Assembly (NCBI GenBank): GCA_001970955.1
Contig: MPUH01000009.1
Span: 121,135-185,134, forward strand
Reading direction: 5' to 3'
DNA length: 64,000 nucleotides
Source: Stentor coeruleus
Taxonomy: Eukaryota > Ciliophora > Heterotrichea > Heterotrichida > Stentoridae
Below are positions 53,434-64,000 of this stretch, one piece after another. Within the stretch, counting starts at the first letter, position 1. Each line of letters begins with the position of its first letter. The position numbers and the translations under genes are program-made. The notes below the pieces were generated by a model, which saw only the letters and a list, made by a program, of their open reading frames with translations, had not been told where the DNA came from and made no database searches.

Positions 53434-56400
53434 ATGAACCCAATAATAGAGCAGCTCCTCAATGGTCCTGCAAGCGAAGAACGCAAGCGCCCTTTCCAAC
53501 CTGAAAACATTCAAGAAGCTATAGAAGGAGTTATCCAATATATCGAAACCCAACTTCCAAACGCAATCGATGTTGATTTTACCCCGCTATGCTTTGATCT
53601 AACAGAAGATGAGAACCGGCTTCTTCTAGGTGGTCAACACGGGAATATTGCAATTTTTGACCTTCTACATAAAAAAGTTGTCAAAGATATCGAACTCTGC
53701 TCATGTCCTATAAACTCTGTGATTTTTTGCCTTAAAGACACAATAGTTCTTGTTGTCAATGATAATAAACAAATCTATATCCTTGATTATCCATCATTTA
53801 ACCTTGTGCATAATTTTACATTACCCTCAACAAAACTTATAATCAAGCCCGGGTTTTTACGAGATATGGTTTTTATATCAACAAATACAAATACTGTTAT
53901 GATATATGATTTAAAACAATTAGAAGAAGAAACTGAAGATAGAGCTGAATTAGTTAGACAAGAAATGAAATGTAATGGGATTGTCACATGTTTAGATATT
54001 TGTGATGATGGGTCTATTTTTGCTTTTGGTTTTGAAGAAGGGTTTTTACGTTTATATCATGGAGAAAGTCAAGAAGGTTTACAAGAGACAGAAATTTTTG
54101 AAGCTAGGGTTGATGTTATTGTTTTTGGGGAAATGAGAAAAATTATAGCTGCTGGGTTTAGTGATACAAAAGTTGTTGTGTGGAATATTGATGCGAATAT
54201 GACGGTTAAGAATGTTATTAGGAATCATACAGGGGAGATTAAAGGGTTGGCATTTGTTAAGGATAATAGGTATTTGATTACTGGTGGGGAGGATTCTAAA
54301 ATTATTGTTCATGATATGAAAGTTGATAGAAGTCCTTATTATTTAGAACTTTTTGACTATAAAGTTTTATGTTTTCAGACATCAAAGGATCATAAGAAAC
54401 TTTTTTTTACCCAGTTGATGAATAAAATCATGATATGGGATGTGCCTTTTTTAACTAAAAATGCTAGGTATGGCAAGCATGAAGGGAGGGTTACAAAGGT
54501 TATGTTTATACCGAAAAGCTGTGATTTATTGAGTATTGGTGAAGATGGCTTGGCTGCAATATGGGATTATCGTAATGATACACTTATGGAATGTATTAAA
54601 ATTGACTCAGGCTTCACAACAGGGATTGTGTCTGCCACATCGAATTTCGCATTTTTATGCTCGTCTAAACCAAGTTTATTAAGATGGAGTTTGGCTACTT
54701 ATAAATATTATGATTATGACCTGAACTCAGTTGTCAGGTCGATTAGGTTTAGTTCTGATGAAAATTTACTTGCATTAGGCGATGATTTATATAGAATTAT
54801 CGTCTATGATGCAGTGATAATGGAGCGTAAATATATAATAAAAGGACACACAGATGTAGTTACCGAAATTTACTTTATAAAAGGTGATACTGAAGTACTT
54901 ACATCAAGTCGAGACCATAGTTTAGCTGATTGGAATCTAAACACATCAGATAAAATCACAAATTTCCTTGGTCATAACGCCCCAGTAACATGTATGGTTA
55001 TAACTCCAGATGAATCTTTAATAATCTCAGGTTCTGAAGATCGAACTATTATAATTTGGAGTATAGACAATATTCTTATGCATATTTTAAGACAAGAAGG
55101 TAACACATTAAGTCTTTATTTATCTAAAAATAAAAACTACTTATTAAGTTTAGAAGACTCCATGCTAAATTGTTGGGATATTGACAATCTAAGCAGGATA
55201 TTTCAAAAAGATATGATTGGAGCTTTAAGTCTTGCAATTTCTGAAGATGAGAAAACTATCGCTATTAGCGAAGGAAACTCGATATTTGTTGAAGAAAATC
55301 CTTTAGAAAGTTCTAATATTAGAGTTGTTGGGAGAAGTTATGGCAGCTCCCACAAATTCATGAACTACATTCTTGAAATCTCTCGAGATGGTATCAGATC
55401 ACAACATTTAGATATTTATAATCATTGGCTTTTTACCCCATATTGTATGGGTATTGGGCATATCCTCGCTTATTCAAATCGTTATGATACTTTATTCCCT
55501 GTACTTTTAGAACATAAAAACAAAGCTCCATTTTGTTGTACAATTAAAGGTGAGACTCCTCTTTCAATAAGTATAGACATGGACCATAAAAGTTGTATAG
55601 AAATCTGTTTAAAATATATCAAAATGGAATTTAATAATAAAAACAAACGTGCTTATGTTCCTTTAGGAGCATGTTTAACAAAACTTAACACCCTAGACAT
55701 AAGTTCAATTCCAAGAATCTATGAAACTTTATATCAAAGATGTCGTAGTCATCATCTTCCAAACTTTTGTTTACATGGCACAGAGTTACCAAAACTATAT
55801 TATTCTGAAGATTTCTTAATAAAAACATCAAATCTTATCCCAGAAGACTGTGTTTCTACTCATGGTTTGTCTATAGTTTTTAAACATACAATCTGCCCTA
55901 TGGACCTTGATATTGGTAGTAGTGGGAGTATTGATTTTCTAGAAAGCTTACTTGAATGCCCTTATCCAGAAATCTTTAGAACTAAGCTTTTACAAGAAAT
56001 ATTAACACATAAATGGCAAAAAATTAAATGGGCTATTTATATACAAGGGATGTTGTATATTTTTTATTTGGTCCAGTTGTCGTTTTATTGCATATTTTTC
56101 AGAGATTTGCCTGTGTTTTTAATAACACTTTTTTTTGTTCATGTGCTTTTGTTTTTATATGAAGTTATACAGTTGGTTACGGATTTTTATGATTATTGGT
56201 TGGATATTTGGAATATTATGGATCAACTTAGGGGGATTTCATTTACACTTTTTTGCTTTGTTGAATGGACTGGGGATAGAAATGATAATATTTTATTGGT
56301 TGTGATTATCTTTTCATGGACTAGAGGGATTTCGTATTTTAGGATGTTTGATGGGACGAGGTATATGGTTAGGTTATTGTCTGAGGTTATTAAAGATATG

Positions 56401-57042
56401 AAAGTGTTTTTTGTTATTTTGGGATATTCAACTTTGGCTTTTACGTTTATTTTTTACTTGAGAAACCAAACTTCTACGTTTAGTGAGTTCTTGGCGGTGT
56501 CGTATAGGCTTGACCTTGGGGATTTTGATATTGAATACACAGAATCCTTTGATTGGGTTATATTTTTCTTGGCCACAGTTATAAACCCTCTGATTATGCT
56601 CAATTTGCTCATTTCGATTATGGGTGATACATATGGCAAGGTTCAAGAAACCAACGATATTGCTAATTATCAAGAATTAACAGAAATGGTAATCGAAATA
56701 GAAAAACTCATGTTCTGGAAAAAAAACAACACTCAAAAATACTACATGCAACAATGTGATTATCTGAAAGGAAACGAACAAGAAAGGGACAAAGTTAATG
56801 AAAGAATAAAAACTTTAAAAAGTCAGCTTCAAACTATTGAAGGGTCTATCAAAAGCTTTAAACAAAAAATTAAAGATAGTCGTATACAAGCTTTATATGA
56901 AACAATACAAGCAATGTCGAAGGAAAAAGAGGAAATGCAAAAAATTATTGCTGAAAATCAGGAAACTATAGAAAAAACCCGTATTATAATGGAAGAAATA
57001 TATAAAAGAATTCAAGTCCGTAATCCTATAATGATTGAATAG
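53434..57042 (+). CDS. WD40-TRP-type ion channel fusion, second paralogue (1202 aa)
   Basis: Same architecture as the 23261 gene but well diverged. Residues about 50-560 hold WD40 repeats (LAFVKDNRYLITGGEDSKII, TSSRDHSLADWNLNTSD, ISGSEDRTIIIWSIDN). A linker with a weak ankyrin-like part follows (about 670-730, KGETPLSISIDMDHKSCIEI). Residues about 865-1070 contain six hydrophobic segments with DIWNIMDQLRG, FDGTRYMVRLL, YSTLAFTFIFYL, a putative pore loop RLDLGDFD, and S6 LIMLNLLISIMGDTYG. A long coiled coil ends the protein (about 1080-1195). Probable cation channel with a large cytosolic propeller scaffold; gating stimulus unknown. Single exon. Confidence 0.9.
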   Translation: MNPIIEQLLNGPASEERKRPFQPENIQEAIEGVIQYIETQLPNAIDVDFTPLCFDLTEDENRLLLGGQHGNIAIFDLLHKKVVKDIELCSCPINSVIFCLKDTIVLVVNDNKQIYILDYPSFNLVHNFTLPSTKLIIKPGFLRDMVFISTNTNTVMIYDLKQLEEETEDRAELVRQEMKCNGIVTCLDICDDGSIFAFGFEEGFLRLYHGESQEGLQETEIFEARVDVIVFGEMRKIIAAGFSDTKVVVWNIDANMTVKNVIRNHTGEIKGLAFVKDNRYLITGGEDSKIIVHDMKVDRSPYYLELFDYKVLCFQTSKDHKKLFFTQLMNKIMIWDVPFLTKNARYGKHEGRVTKVMFIPKSCDLLSIGEDGLAAIWDYRNDTLMECIKIDSGFTTGIVSATSNFAFLCSSKPSLLRWSLATYKYYDYDLNSVVRSIRFSSDENLLALGDDLYRIIVYDAVIMERKYIIKGHTDVVTEIYFIKGDTEVLTSSRDHSLADWNLNTSDKITNFLGHNAPVTCMVITPDESLIISGSEDRTIIIWSIDNILMHILRQEGNTLSLYLSKNKNYLLSLEDSMLNCWDIDNLSRIFQKDMIGALSLAISEDEKTIAISEGNSIFVEENPLESSNIRVVGRSYGSSHKFMNYILEISRDGIRSQHLDIYNHWLFTPYCMGIGHILAYSNRYDTLFPVLLEHKNKAPFCCTIKGETPLSISIDMDHKSCIEICLKYIKMEFNNKNKRAYVPLGACLTKLNTLDISSIPRIYETLYQRCRSHHLPNFCLHGTELPKLYYSEDFLIKTSNLIPEDCVSTHGLSIVFKHTICPMDLDIGSSGSIDFLESLLECPYPEIFRTKLLQEILTHKWQKIKWAIYIQGMLYIFYLVQLSFYCIFFRDLPVFLITLFFVHVLLFLYEVIQLVTDFYDYWLDIWNIMDQLRGISFTLFCFVEWTGDRNDNILLVVIIFSWTRGISYFRMFDGTRYMVRLLSEVIKDMKVFFVILGYSTLAFTFIFYLRNQTSTFSEFLAVSYRLDLGDFDIEYTESFDWVIFFLATVINPLIMLNLLISIMGDTYGKVQETNDIANYQELTEMVIEIEKLMFWKKNNTQKYYMQQCDYLKGNEQERDKVNERIKTLKSQLQTIEGSIKSFKQKIKDSRIQALYETIQAMSKEKEEMQKIIAENQETIEKTRIIMEEIYKRIQVRNPIMIE

Positions 57043-57134
57043 CTGAATTTTTACAACACTTAAGCTTATCACAATTTTCATTTTTTCTATAATTTTATCC
57101 TTCATAATAAATCATATGCTAACTTCTAAAGTAA

Positions 57135-58991
57135 TTAAATCCTATTTTTATAAGCCAAATAAGCATTAAGTTCTGAAGTCGGTAGAACCGTCACCAAATA
57201 ATTCCCTTCAGGGTAGTTTTCAATCATACTTAAAATCTTACAAGCATATTTCCAAGCTATAGTATTTTCAGTAAAAAACCCCCAAGCAATACAATGAAGA
57301 TCTCCTGAGTTCGGTAACAAAGCTAAGAATTTCAAAATATTTGAGTTTTTTTTTATCTCTTTATAAATAGCTTTATATGCTTGATCAATATCAGTAATTT
57401 GCCCAGTAATATGCATAAATCTTAGTCTTAAAAGATGAAGTTGGAGGTCTTGTGATGAATCTTCACTATCAAAATGTGGGTCTTTTAGTGAAAAATATTT
57501 CAGACACTGAGAGTTTTCTATTTTTTGTGTGGGCATTTTATAGTTAAATTTCTCGAATTCGCTTGTGTAAATGTTATAATCAAGTATATGTTGTGTGTAG
57601 TCATAGAATTGAGATCTTATTAGAAGTTCTTTATTTTGTTCAGTTTCTAATGCGGGTTTGAAGTTTTCAATGAAATCTTGATGCATTTTTGAAATTGGTT
57701 GCTGGGAAATCACTTGTCCTGTATCAAGATCAGCTAAAATATCCCACCATTGTGTCCTATGTTTAAACAATGGATTATTAGCCCCCGCAACAAAAAACTG
57801 GGAGTTCAAAAAATCTAAATTGTTTAAATGGACAAATGGGAATAAATGCAACATAGCCAAATATGGTATTGGTGGAGATACAAGTCTAATCACAGCTGTT
57901 GCCATAATCGCAATTTCCCAACATGCTTTCTCAGAACTAAAAACAATAATTCTTTTTTCCTCAAGTAATCCCGCATATATCTTCATAAGATTATTCTTAA
58001 ACACTTCATATAACTTTAACAAAGAAACACAAACAACTTCTTCATCTAAAATAAGCCTATCTAATTCAATAAAAACATTGGTTTTATTATAGCTTAAAGG
58101 TACACAAAAATTAGGGTTCTTTTTTGTATAGCCTCTATCATAACACCATTTTCTAACTTTTTTTTCATTTTCAGTCAAAATCAGTTCAGGCCATGTTGCT
58201 TTGTTTATACAATCAAAAGTCCTTTTTATATATCTTGAAGCTCTTTGTGGTTTTTCCATTATTTGATCAAGGCTTATGGCTAGTATAGATTTTAAAGCTA
58301 AACAATGTTTATTTTGAGATATAGCCCCGATACCCATTATTTGAGCACCTCTTGAATAATCTGATGATTTTTTTATTGAAGAAAAAGTTGTACAATAGTA
58401 AATAGATGTTTCATAAACTGACCTTTCGAGATCATCAAGTTTATCATCAAGGTTGAAATTTAATAAAGATTCAAGCTCGTATTGGGTGTTGTTTTTAAAG
58501 AAAATACCATAGGCCTCACCTGATATTGTGTATAGACTGGCAAATTTAGACTCGAGGACTGTGAATTGGAGGTCTTTATGGATTTCTCTATGTTAGATTT
58601 ACATTTTCATTATTTGCGTGCTGTTGTGGGTGAAAAACATGGATAAGCTTGGACCTTCTTTGAGGATTTGAAGAAGGCAACCCTCAGGACTTTCTGGGGA
58701 GATTATTTTCCAGTTGCCTTGGTCGAAGATATGCAGGTCGACTCGGTATTCGATTGAACATAAATGCATGAACCTAAGTGATTTTTACTTAGGATGATCG
58801 GCGATTGATGAAAAGTGTTTTTTCCTTCTGAAAATCGTAAAAGTCGAGTCTTGATTAAATTTATGAAGGCCTTCTGGTAGTATATAAGACTCAAGAGGAA
58901 ACGTAATTACTTCAGGGGAATCTGGGTATCTTAAAAGTATCTTAGAGCCTTCAGTCTGATGGAACTCAGCCAAGGTTAGTGAGTCTATCAT
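57135..58991 (-). CDS. DENN-domain protein (AVL9/DENND6-like), two 15-nt introns (608 aa)
   Basis: Exons (minus) 58991-58789, 58773-58603 and 58587-57135; introns GTAAAAATCACTTAG and GTAAATCTAACATAG. I chose the ATG at 58991 because the product starts like a uDENN domain (IDSLTLAEFHQTEGSKILL) and TATATAAT lies just upstream. The central DENN region includes LLEEKRIIVFSSEKACWEIA, SPPIPYLAMLHLFPFVHL, FFVAGANNPLFKHR and WWDILADLDTGQV. DENN proteins are usually exchange factors for Rab GTPases, acting in membrane traffic; this subfamily is hard to place by eye. The middle segment GEAYGIFFKNNTQYELES has a WH1-like look, weakly. The gene converges with the WD40 channel gene. Confidence 0.85.
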
Positions 58992-59500
58992 GTTTAAAAT
59001 TATATAATAAAAATATCTCATTTTCCCCAACTTTACCCTAATGCATTTTTATATGATCTAATGATTTTTAGTTGATTTAAATTTTAGCATTAGATAAATT
59101 AGTTGAGGAATCTCTGCTAGTATTGTAATTTTATGTGCTTTTACATCTTTTCTAGCTAAAAATAAATTTTTATTGCAAAGACTTGACACAAGTTATAATT
59201 TTTTATAAAAGTCAAGAAAAAGAACGAGATTATGATTAAATTTTAGCTGAAATATATGTAGTGAGAATACTTAAGATTTAAAAGAATGATTTTTGATTAA
59301 AGCAAACTGTTAAGAAATTGGCATTATTGTTTAGAATTAGAATAATGGAATATCATAAGAAAATATAAGATTTCAAAGATAGCATAACAGTTTTTAGTTA
59401 TTAATGACTTTATCTTTTCTGCAAGGAATCTTATACAATAAAATATAGCTCTTAAATTAATATCCTCATATAAATCCATAAAACTTATTATATCTACCTA
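58992..59500. other. Intergenic, no gene recognised
   Basis: AT-rich, stops in all frames. TATATAAT immediately upstream of the DENN gene start lies at its left end. Confidence 0.5.
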
Positions 59501-61267
59501 TTAAAATCTTCCTGTTCTACTTCCTCTAACATTCAAATCACAGTTGCACCTTTGTCCATTTTTCTTAAACACTCTTTTACACATATCGCAGTAAATATGT
59601 GTTTTTATACAATTTTTACACAAATTTTTCTGAGGTTCACAAAAACTATTACAAGAACTGCATCTATTTTTATAAAACTCAGCTGAAGCATAACCTTTAA
59701 TAGGCTGATGTGTTGAAAACCCAATACTAGAAGTTTTTGAAGTAGCATTTTTTCTAATAATATCACTAATACTCTCTTTTGATGATACAAAATTCTGTGA
59801 TTTATAATTAGCTACTTCTTTAAAATGCTTTTCTCTATCAATTTGTGTTGAATAAGTCTGACTAACCTGTGGCCGTGATTTAAAATAGAAATCCTGAGAA
59901 AAAAGCTTGCTATGTAAAGAACTCCTTGTTGGTCCTAATGAGAAATTGTTACACTGTTTACAAAAAATAGCACTTTCATTATTCAAAACTCCACAACTTG
60001 GACAATTCCATTGAGTATCAGTAAGTTTATTCTTCAAACAATTCAAACAATACAACAAAAAGTCTTCATTTTCACTCCCACATGAGCATCGCCAATAAGA
60101 CACAGCATGTTGAAAGTTTGCTTCAATTTCATTCACAATCGCATTTTTTTCAAGTTCAATCCAATCTTTTATGTTTGGTTCACAGCTTTCCATAAATCTT
60201 TTATCATACAAAACTGCTATAGGCCACATACCACTTCTTATAATATCCAAAATCATTAATTTTTTATCATACAAAACTGCTATAGGCCACATACCACTTC
60301 TTATAATATCCAAAATCATTTCCTTTTTCCCAGAGACTTCTCTGACAATGTTATCATCACATCTCCACCAAGACTGGTCCCAAACATAAGCTATATAGTG
60401 ATACCCATTATAAAAAACATAGCTTTTTGCATAATAAACATCATCAGTATCAGTCATAATCTGCCTAAACTCCATTCTATCTTGTATACTAGCCAGAACT
60501 TTAATAGTTTGCAAAGCCCTGGGTTTAGTCCTCCATATCAAATTTACTATAAAAATCTCAGGCCGATTAACAATATAAACCGCTCTAACTGATTTCTTAA
60601 ACTCACAAGTTGGTCTTTCAGGGCATATTGGGACACAATTTTCTAATAATTGATTTCTGATATATCCTGGTAGCATACCTATACTTTTTATAGTTAATGA
60701 ACTTCTAATATATTCTTCATCATTATAATCTAAAATATCATTTGTTGATGTATTAGCTACTAAATCATCTATATATACTTGTAAAGAAAAAGAACAATAA
60801 TCCCAAGGAATAACTTCTGATGAACAACCACATTGACATGTATATTGTTCTATCATTTCTAAATGAAATAGTCTATGAGCAGTACAGTTATTATGACAAT
60901 TGTTTTGACTATGAGGATTTTCTGTTATGTAGCTGAAATGAATAAATTCTAAGATTGCACATAAGGCTTCAACACTGTCTGCTGGTTTTTTTAATTGGAA
61001 TTTATTTAAGGATGAATAGTAACTTGCTAATGAATGACGTAATGATGATGATTGAAGAGGCTGGGATAGGTTTGAAGATGAGTTTTGGAAGGATGAGATT
61101 ATTGATTTGAGGCTGCAGAGAATACATGATTCGCAAGAGTGGGTTATTTGAAGGATATGATCTGTAAAGCAAGGTAGATGAAAGCTTTTTATAGATTACA
61201 GTGCTTGAAGTACGCTATTTAAAAAACAACTATTTTCACTTACATTTGAAATACCTACAAAACTCAT
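59501..61267 (-). CDS. Ubiquitin-specific protease (USP family) with zinc fingers, one 15-nt intron (583 aa)
   Basis: Exons (minus) 61267-61200 and 61184-59501; intron GTAATCTATAAAAAG. The first exon supplies the catalytic Cys box (ENSCFLNSVLQAL, Cys14), continuing LFHLPCF. The His box is YNGYHYIAYVWDQSWWRCDD (about 280-300), followed by IVREVSGKK. These are the two hallmarks of USP deubiquitinases; the order resembles USP53/54-type proteins. Behind it lie RanBP2-like zinc fingers (WRCSC...CLNC, WNCPSC...CKQC, about 384-430) and a Cys-rich tail (CSSC...CKNC...CDMC). A 21-residue unit (MILDIIRSGMWPIAVLYDK plus two) is repeated in tandem at the end of the catalytic domain, which is not expected in the family. 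Both catalytic boxes are present, so activity is plausible. Confidence 0.88.
60201..60326. repeat. In-frame 63-bp tandem duplication inside the USP gene
   Basis: 60201-60263 and 60264-60326 are near-identical; at least 57 bp match exactly. It keeps the frame (21 codons). Its length and exactness are like the N-marked assembly duplications elsewhere in the window, so it may be an unmarked assembly error. Confidence 0.85.
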
Positions 61268-61368
61268 TTTATATACAAAATATACACTTAATTGCTTATA
61301 ATACCCTCTTAATACTTTCTCAAATTATACTGATATAAATAGAAAATAATCAAAGAATTACTGAATGT

Positions 61369-62805
61369 TTATTCATCAGACAATAGACCTCCAATTCCAA
61401 TGTTACTATTGGTATTATGAGTGTATTTTTTGAAAAAGTTTCCCTTGACAAAACTCCAAGGTTCTCCATGAAATCTCTATATAAAAATTACAGAAACGTT
61501 CCAGCAAAATCCCCAAATGATTATAGCCCAAAATAGCCAGGATATAGCAAATATCATTCCCCATAGTTTCCCAACAATTTCAAAAAGCAAACCTATAATT
61601 GAAGGACTAGGGAAATCTCCAAGGGCATGTATAAAAAACATAGTTAAAGCATTAGCTTGTCCTCTAAGATGTATTGGAACACAATTCATAGTAGCCATTG
61701 ATATAGGAGAAGTCACAATAAATAAAAATACTTCACAAATACCAAAAAGTATTAAAAAAATTATGATATTAGCTGGACGTGAAACCCAAGTAGAAACTAA
61801 AAAACTGAGAATCCCTATAATCAAAGCAAATATCATAGAAATTGAAAGCAAAACACAAGATTTTTCTACAATTATTAGTTCGAGGCTTTCTTTACTTAAT
61901 TGACCTCTTTCACAATAAAGCTCATATTTCTTAGTTTTTTCCATCACAACAACTGAACCAAATGCAGTACCGATAAAACCAGAAACAATAGTGATAATAC
62001 CTATAAATGTTGAAGATGAAGCAGAAGATACATTATAATAAGACTCAACAAAATTTGGGCCCTATTTATATTTTACCCAATAACCAATTCCACCTACTGT
62101 AAACTGATATGCAGCGTATCCAAGACAAAGGGATACAAAAACATAGTTTTTTAGCAGTAAACTGATTTGAGTAGTAATATTTTCATGTTCACCATCAGGT
62201 TTTTTTGCATAGAGTTTTGGATTTTTTTCGCATAATAAAGTTAAGATAATGAAAGGAATCATAACTATTCCTTCAAATAAAAAAGGATAAGACCATCTAT
62301 TAAAAGCTTCACTTACTTGATCACCAAAGACAATGCCAATTGCATAGCCAAAGATTGTAGCTGAATAATAAATTCCTAACCATGAAGCTTTATATTGAAC
62401 AGGTGCTGTATCAAGAATTACAGGTGGAGCTAAGCATACAAATGATGCTTCTCCAATGCCTGTAAGTGATCTTGCAATTGCTATCATGATAAAATTTTGT
62501 GATAAACCTGTTAATAAAACTGCACCTACCCAAATTATAAGCCCTATAGACATTAAATAAAAAGGATGAACTACTTGTGCGTAGTAGGCAAATAGTGGAG
62601 AAGCTAGGATATACCCTAAGATAAATAGAGAACCTAAAGATCCTGATTCTAAAGCAGTTAAATCCATACCACCATTTGAAGATTTCATTAAGCGACTCAA
62701 AACTGCTGATAATGCTCCTCTATCAATGTAAATTAATAAATTGACTGATGTGAATATTATCAGAAAAGCTAATGGACTTAATCGGAAAACATCAAATTTT
62801 ACCAT
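61369..62805 (-). CDS. Spinster-type MFS transporter, copy 1 (468 aa), two 15-nt introns
   Basis: Exons (minus) 62805-62077, 62061-61492 and 61476-61369; introns GTAAAATATAAATAG and GTAATTTTTATATAG. The product has about twelve membrane segments of the major facilitator fold. Family signatures: NLLIYIDRGALSAVL in TM1, GSLFILGYILASPLFAYYAQ in TM2, and LTGIGEASFVCLAPPVILD in the fourth/fifth segment. Spinster homologues export lysolipids or sphingosine-1-phosphate from lysosomes or the cell; substrate here is unknown. A tandem, nearly identical copy lies directly upstream. The hydrophilic tail after the last intron (GEPWSFVKGNFFKKYTHN) is conserved in length in both copies (108 nt). Confidence 0.9.
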
Positions 62806-62943
62806 TTATTCATCAAAAATAGCAATCTATTGATCGATTAAGAAATTTAATCTTTATGGATGTGTAAAATATAGCTAATTTTGTTATCTAATACTATAAG
62901 ATTAATCTTTATGATGACTTAAACTTTTATAACTAACTTATGT

Positions 62944-64000
62944 TTATTCATCATGCAATAAAGATTCAATTCCAATTTTACTATAATCACTATAAGCCTG
63001 TTTATTAAAAAAGTTCCCCTTAATAAAGCTCCAAGGTTTTCCATGAAACCTCTACATAAAAATTACCGATACATTCCAACAAAATCCCCAAATCAAAACA
63101 GCCCAAATTAGCCAACACATAGCAAAAAGCATACCCCATAATTTTCCAATACTTTCAAAAAGCAAACCTATAATCGAAGGACTAGGGAAATCCCCAAAAA
63201 TATGTATAAAAAACACAGATAAAGCATTAGCTTGACCTCTAAGGTGAGATGGAACACAATTCATAATAGTCATTGATACAGGAGAAGTTATAATAAACAA
63301 AAATAATTCACTAATCGCAAAAAGCACAAAAAATACGATAAGATTAGCTGGACTTGAAACCCAACTAGATGCAAGCAAACTAAAAATCCCTGTAATCAAA
63401 GCAAATATTATTGAAATCGGGAGTATAGCAAAAGACTTTTCTACAACTATAAATTCAAGTTTCTCTTTACTCAGTTTGCCACTTTCGCAATAGAGTTCGT
63501 ATTTCTTAGTACTTTTCGTAACAACAATTGAACCAATTGCAGTACCAAGGAGCCCAGAAAATATAGTGATAATACCTATAAAAGTAGAAGATGCACTAGA
63601 AGATATATTATAATACGATTCGACAAAATTTGGGCCCTATTTATATTTTACCCAATAAGCAACACCACCTAATGTAAACTGATATGCAGCGTATCCAAGA
63701 CAAAGGGATACAAAAACATAGTTTTTTAGCAGTAAACTAATTTGAGTAGTAATATTTTCATGTTCACCATCTGATTTTTTTGCATAAAGTTTTGGGTCNT
63801 TTTTCGCATAATAAAGTTAAGATAATGAAAGGAATCATAACTATTCCTTCAAATAAAAAAGGATAAGACCATCTATTAAAAGCTTCACTTACTTGATCAC
63901 CAAAAACAAAACCAATTGCATAGCCCAAGATTGTAGTTGAATAATAAATTCCTAACCATGAAGCTTTATATTGAACAGGTGCTGTATCAAGAATTACAGG
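62944..64000 (-). CDS. Spinster-type MFS transporter, copy 2, truncated by window end
   Basis: Exons (minus) from beyond 64000 to 63652, 63636-63067 and 63051-62944; introns GTAAAATATAAATAG (63637-63651) and GTAATTTTTATGTAG (63052-63066). Exon lengths of 570 and 108 nt are identical to copy 1. The product is a close paralogue; long runs of the 63,650-64,000 exon differ from copy 1 by only a few bases, while the 3' exons have more changes. An N at 63799 adds one base relative to copy 1 and shifts the frame; this is taken as a sequencing/assembly error, not a real frameshift. Start codon lies outside the window. Confidence 0.85.

Noticed and set aside
1-64000. CRISPR arrays, insertion sequences, operons
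   Set aside because: No regularly spaced repeats, no transposase frame and no bacterial gene organisation were seen.

Overview
The window looks like macronuclear DNA of a heterotrich ciliate, most likely Stentor or a close relative. Three things point there. The DNA is very AT-rich. Split genes carry GT...AG introns that are all exactly 15 nt long (14 resolved here). The code looks standard: Trp is always TGG, and TAA, TAG and apparently TGA act as stops. Heterotrichs are known for 15-16 nt introns, and Stentor keeps the standard code. The genus is an inference, not proven.

Layout. Bases 1-13,150 are gene-poor and hold a small lineage-specific gene family: three plus-strand and two minus-strand members, one decayed copy, and a segmental duplication of about 1.6 kb. 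Most members share an N-terminal Cys pattern (C2-C8-C15-C17). Bases 13.9-31.9 kb carry a GPCR/phosphatidylinositol-phosphate kinase fusion, a Cys-rich putative zinc protein, a pseudokinase-like protein, a coiled-coil protein, a giant WD40/ankyrin-like/TRP-like channel, ribosomal protein eS24 and two unknown proteins. Bases 31.9-43.1 kb are mostly empty, with two paralogous C2H2 zinc-finger genes and one small tyrosine-rich protein. Bases 43.1-64 kb are gene-dense: two unknown proteins, a coiled-coil protein, a MEAK7-like TLDc protein, protein-L-isoaspartate methyltransferase, CDC14 phosphatase, a MAP3K-like kinase, a second WD40/TRP-like channel, a DENN-domain protein, a ubiquitin-specific protease, and two tandem Spinster-type MFS transporters, the second cut by the window end.

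Themes. Many genes concern membrane signalling and the cell cycle: receptor-lipid kinase, two WD40 channels, two proteins with MG...C lipid-anchor N-termini, CDC14 and a MAP3K. They show no operon-like order. Seven genes were rebuilt by splicing 15-nt introns that broke them into separate reading frames. Four single-N positions mark assembly joins; three are flanked by exact 43-55 bp duplications, and one of these breaks a gene. Sequence composition flips between C-rich and G-rich every few hundred bases in the gene-dense part, across gene boundaries and inside single genes.
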